DNA from: Pseudomonas sp.
GTDB taxonomy: Bacteria; Pseudomonadota; Gammaproteobacteria; Pseudomonadales; Pseudomonadaceae
Direction of reading: 5' to 3'
Length of the DNA: 18,439 bases
Assembly: GCF_002796985.1 (NCBI RefSeq)
Contig: NZ_PEKX01000015.1
Coordinates: 1-18,439, forward strand
Under the pieces are notes generated by a model. The model did no database searches and had not been told where the DNA came from. It was given only the letters and a program-made list of their open reading frames with translations. Shown piece after piece: positions 16,401 through 18,439 of the stretch; position 1 is the first letter of the stretch; each line of letters begins with the position of its first letter. Made by a program: the position numbers and the translations under genes.

Positions 16401-17332
16401 CTGTCGAGATCCTCGATCACCACGATGTCGATTGTGCTACGCTCAAAGCAGTAGATGATTTCATCAACATTTTTGTGTAACACGGAACTGTGGTGCGTTG
16501 TTTCCAGTTTTCCGCCCTTTATCGTGAAGCCGTCAATACTAAACAGGGACAGTAGCTTCAATACCGAGAACAATATGTAGATGCCACCAAACCCCAATAC
16601 CAGAACAGCCGCCAACCCAGGGATCCATAGAAGCCATTCGACCAACCACGCCGGGTCGACTTTCGGTAGCTTCTCGATTGTTGGGACATAAAGTCGCAGT
16701 ACGCTTGCGATCATCAGAACGTAGAAAACTGTACGCCCCCATATGATGGACGACGGTGCTTGGATTATTCGCTTCAATCGACTCTTCGGTAATTCTTCTG
16801 ACGGTACCGCGTACAGCAGTTGCTGAACGATGGTTTCCTCAATGCGGGTCAAGATATCCGAATCGGTTTTTTTCTCTGCACCTTTTGGGTCTGTAGCGAT
16901 TGGACTGGATTCAGCGGGAGCGACAGGAAAATCAGTCAGGCTCCCCACTCTATCCTTATTCAGGTCCTTTCCGAAGGCGGCCAGCGATACAAATGCATAG
17001 GTGAGTTCAGGATGACGATCGACAAATGTGCGAATGACACTGCTCTTTCCGGCACCGTACTCGCCAGTAATCGCAATATTGCGAATTTGGTCGTTGCTCA
17101 GTGCATTCAGTAGTTCGCTCTCGTAGCGCTGTGAGCGATCCACATCCAAAAGGACAGGAGTCAATGGCTCAAAGACATTTGTATTGCTGGCTGTAGCTAG
17201 ATATTCACGCGCAGCGGCCACTGCTTTGGCGCTAGCTTTTCTGTAACGTCTGTACTGACCCATAGCATGATTTAGGAGAGAACTGACGTGATCGCATTTC
17301 GAAAAATAAAATTGAGTTAGACGGCGAAACAT
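13451..17332 (-). CDS. YobI/KAP-like membrane P-loop NTPase, very large
   Basis: A 1293-residue STAND/KAP-like NTPase. Walker A GEYGAGKSS is at 90-98, Walker B IVVIEDLDRF at 303-312 and a sensor-like YALRDELF at 342-349. Two hydrophobic membrane segments (about 200-217 and 231-262) are inserted between Walker A and Walker B, the hallmark of KAP and YobI-type NTPases. The remaining 900 residues are a long helical region without recognised repeats, probably a sensing or scaffolding module. ATG 17332 is preferred because AGGAG (17339-17343) lies 6 bases upstream; ATG 17386 lacks a clear site. The interior is AT-rich in places (15661-15720 has 13 G/C in 60 by hand count), unlike the GC-rich OLD and UvrD genes, so it was acquired separately. 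Large NTPases of this kind are common in defence islands. I infer phage sensing at the membrane, with the RES protein as a possible effector. Confidence 0.82.
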   Translation of the reverse strand: MFRRLTQFYFSKCDHVSSLLNHAMGQYRRYRKASAKAVAAAREYLATASNTNVFEPLTPVLLDVDRSQRYESELLNALSNDQIRNIAITGEYGAGKSSVIRTFVDRHPELTYAFVSLAAFGKDLNKDRVGSLTDFPVAPAESSPIATDPKGAEKKTDSDILTRIEETIVQQLLYAVPSEELPKSRLKRIIQAPSSIIWGRTVFYVLMIASVLRLYVPTIEKLPKVDPAWLVEWLLWIPGLAAVLVLGFGGIYILFSVLKLLSLFSIDGFTIKGGKLETTHHSSVLHKNVDEIIYCFERSTIDIVVIEDLDRFGIHDVFTRLREINFIIKQSPQIKRPVYFIYALRDELFAVGEKTKFFDLIIPVIPVINSENSREKMLKMLRERQFNGAALDAELNETLVETVCYFIDDMRLIKNIVNEFDIFSSILSGGSGLKLDPNKLFAIIAIRNLHPAEYADLVKRRGSIYETIHGFNEWRFQQSKQAEDACQALREMRGARAQEIAESVSELRAYVWLELVKKSGLAGATHVHVRNGGQFTLIDFISDDIFISIFSQSTHLTMFINDRYGNAQQSSAPIDSMELLESTSYQKRYGLLQRTLVDIDNEMAEQRAKAEQLTHQTFRAAAKKNYGDTIAQKLIGLDVVIYLMRHGYFDTDYTDYFGYFYEGSLTSEDKNLILELRRGVSVDVATVISAPNKAVEKLDTDDLSDGRGIIVALIEYLSSCPYNNPGVSHERSKLATILRAGLDGHLNRMAQAAEILVSTAASSRFIQAVFSLEPGLFRALLTAERFESPVLRQVLISALFDGLEVTQIRELDSMPGKEIYDVIASLEDISRLMAGLESGGNGWPWLREVPMRFSELNDNITHDDIKKLIKWGCVEINLKMLALICQKSELTHRNKAENGLSIISFRRLKALEIDDLDNLLLESPEEFTNTLLGQAGTLDESAASFNELVNAVLKESDDSDTVAQLFDRTTCTFDRLEDTTPSLWAKILLSDRVTMKAAAVWAFFQGILAPALEDKGCEASDMEAFASFVQRHAQELRGDLWGSYTSMHPELQKYLLGAAGVSNEAIELIFENLVLNDPDILQGAQSTERWEMLASAPFLSYSHEIRDFIKSSHAHLEAPYLVAHWIQARDQVDLSQLSIDMALPLSQSGALELNEKIQMWVALPTEALQANSVAIKEIAKTCSLANRHSTSFPQEFIPALKSFACDERLTSAERSEMLIQCLPSCSWDESASMLGMLGDEGFTKLSPHVKKIEVPYTDLNIRLVNALRTKGFVQTVTEKGDVISATTKPKGMI

Positions 17333-17609
17333 CCCTTTCTCCTGTGCCACTGAAAGGCTGCTCGGGAGAACCGCCCCAATGATCATTGCTTAATCCACAG
17401 CCAACGCTACGTATCTGTACAGCAGGCAGTAATGATAGCGCAGCGCCATCCCAGAATGCGACGAACGCGCTATAGCCCACGGAGAGGCGTGGCCTACCTC
17501 CGCGCAAAAGGTGTTCCTACACGGCAAGACGCTGAAAAACCAAAGCTAGGTGAGAAAGCGTTTGTACTGGCCTTACTCAGCAAAAGCCATCTTCGCGGTC
17601 ACCAGGAAA
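17333..17609. other. Noncoding gap before the large NTPase gene
   Basis: Apart from the possible longer N-terminus of the NTPase (to 17386), I see no gene, repeat or clear promoter in this 277-bp gap. Short frames crossing it have no domain features and no ribosome sites. Confidence 0.5.
17339..17343 (-). promoter_or_regulatory. Shine-Dalgarno deciding the start of the large NTPase
   Basis: AGGAG on the minus strand is 6 bases before ATG 17332. It favours this start over ATG 17386, 54 bases upstream. Confidence 0.65.
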
Positions 17610-18248
17610 CTAAAGCCTTCCCCCTTTCAGGGCATTCGCGGTTTTGCTGGATGGTTGGAGTTCAGCATGGGTCATGTGGAATGCTTGAAAGGCCTCGCTA
17701 ATCTCCCGATTAACCAAGGCCAATGCCTCCCCGCTTCCGACCGTATCAAGCATGGATAGGTCAATTCCATGAATCTCCGAGAAGGCCTGCAGCAGCCGCC
17801 AGAACGGAGTCTTGTGATCTATATGTAGATCACTACGATGCACGATGTCCTCGCCGCTGATCGCACATTTAGCGGGTAGCGTCAGCGTCTCTCGAAACGC
17901 TATTAACTGTGAACGAACCGAGAACCTAAGCGCCTCGCAGACTTTCCCGTAGGATGATTGGCGTACACCGCTGATACAGAGCTTGTAGGAGAACGACTCT
18001 TCTGTGCCGTCGCTGCGAACGAGCCAAAGTCCCTGGCCTGCGCCTAACACATTCCGCTTGACTTTGAAATGGTCAATGCCTGACCCAATCTTCCGCTCTG
18101 CGTCTGGATGTAGCGCAATGAGTAGATGAAGCTTTTGGATGGCAATGTTGTGCGAAACCCTGCCAACCGGTGCGGTGGCCACGAAGACCTTGAGCCTATC
18201 AAGCAGCTCTTGTTTGGATGAGTACTGAAATGGCCCTAACCAGTACAA
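17610..18248 (-). CDS. DUF3223 (DCL-like) protein with HNH-like C-terminal motif
   Basis: A 212-residue protein. Residues about 1-95 fit the DUF3223/DCL family: FQYSSKQEL near the start, HPDAERKIGSGIDHFKVKR (47-65), then LWLVRSDGTEESFSYKLC. The C-terminal part has Cys128-x2-SG followed by LHIDH (141-145), resembling the first half of an HNH nuclease or zinc site, but a complete second half is not evident. Bacterial DUF3223 proteins often carry an HNH-like tail and occur in mobile regions; their role is not established. The start is TTG 18248: GAGGAG (18257-18262) is 8 bases upstream and an in-frame stop lies just before it. It is the first gene of the minus-strand cargo and abuts the right-end repeats. 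A gap of 277 bases to the NTPase suggests independent expression. Confidence 0.75.
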   Translation of the reverse strand: MYWLGPFQYSSKQELLDRLKVFVATAPVGRVSHNIAIQKLHLLIALHPDAERKIGSGIDHFKVKRNVLGAGQGLWLVRSDGTEESFSYKLCISGVRQSSYGKVCEALRFSVRSQLIAFRETLTLPAKCAISGEDIVHRSDLHIDHKTPFWRLLQAFSEIHGIDLSMLDTVGSGEALALVNREISEAFQAFHMTHAELQPSSKTANALKGGRL

Positions 18249-18323
18249 ACCTGCATCTCCTCATCCCCCGCGTCCTTTCAGCTCAGCCAACGGAATCGTT
18301 GCGTGCAGAGGGCGGCTTCTTTG

Positions 18324-18357
18324 CATGAGCTTCTCATGAACGTGGAGCTATGAACAT
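18324..18357. repeat. Right-end inverted-repeat cluster and hairpin
   Basis: CTCATGAAC (18333-18341) and TATGAACAT (18349-18357) are exact reverse complements of the left-end motifs at 32-40 and 21-29, in mirrored order. The inner one is part of a perfect hairpin, CATGAG-CTT-CTCATG (18324-18338), again with 6-bp arms and a 3-nt spacer as at the left end. Spacing between the two motifs is 7 here and 2 at the left. This marks the right end of the element. Confidence 0.55.
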
Positions 18358-18391
18358 CGGAAGCTATCGCGGAGCCGCATGGTCAGTGGTG

Positions 18392-18434
18392 CTTATGGCG
18401 AGGACGTTCATGAACGGAATACATCGCCCATAAG
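18392..18434. repeat. Nested dyad centred on CGTTCATGAACG
   Basis: The 12-bp perfect palindrome CGTTCATGAACG (18405-18416) contains the GTTCATGA core of the end repeats. It is enclosed by CTTATGGCGA (18392-18401) and TCGCCCATAAG (18424-18434), which are reverse complements apart from one inserted base. The structure touches the terminal GTTAAA. It could be a recombinase dimer site, a replication-linked site or an operator at attR. Confidence 0.5.
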
Positions 18435-18439
18435 TTAAA
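18434..18439. repeat. Putative right attachment core (GTTAAA direct repeat)
   Basis: The last six bases repeat the GTTAAA found at 6-11 in the same orientation, as expected for a recombination core duplicated at both ends. The sequence beyond is not in the window, so the length of the repeat cannot be judged. Confidence 0.4.

Noticed and set aside
1..18439. CRISPR arrays, tRNA or rRNA genes, and insertion sequences with DDE transposases
   Set aside because: No regularly spaced repeats, cloverleaf-like sequences or transposase motifs were seen on either strand.

Overview
The window reads as one complete mobile genomic island, about 18.4 kb long, probably from a gammaproteobacterium. Pseudomonas is my best guess from codon choice, moderately high GC in most genes and the type of cargo; that is inference, since no chromosomal housekeeping gene is present. 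The left part (126-5408, plus strand) is a tightly coupled block of three different tyrosine recombinases followed by a small coiled-coil partner. This layout is known from Tn554-type (tnpABC), recombinase-in-trio and Gamma-Mobile-Trio-type elements. I cannot assign it to one of these without a search.

The middle (5459-6565) is a small regulatory module. It holds an XRE-type helix-turn-helix gene and a 76-residue protein on the minus strand, and a 141-residue protein of unknown role on the plus strand. A strong imperfect palindrome lies between the divergent genes and is probably the operator.

The rest (6676-18248) is all on the minus strand and looks like stacked defence cargo. In transcription order it contains: a DUF3223/DCL-like protein with an HNH-like tail; a very large YobI/KAP-like membrane P-loop NTPase; a RES-domain protein with an N-terminal zinc ribbon; an OLD-family ATPase-TOPRIM nuclease overlapping a UvrD-like helicase (a Gabija-like pair); and a 269-residue protein with a putative PD-(D/E)XK-type nuclease motif. 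Gaps of 75 to 319 bp separate most of these, so they may be several independent systems. The YobI-RES pair and the OLD-UvrD-nuclease trio are the best candidates for functional units.

Both ends carry related noncoding sequence. ATGTTCATA and GTTCATGAG occur as inverted repeats near the two ends, each end has a 6-3-6 perfect hairpin next to these motifs, and the hexamer GTTAAA lies at positions 6-11 and at the last six bases. This suggests that the window was cut at, or very near, the attachment sites. Base composition changes sharply between and even inside genes: recombinase 2 and the NTPase have AT-rich interiors, while the OLD-UvrD pair is GC-rich. That fits a mosaic origin.
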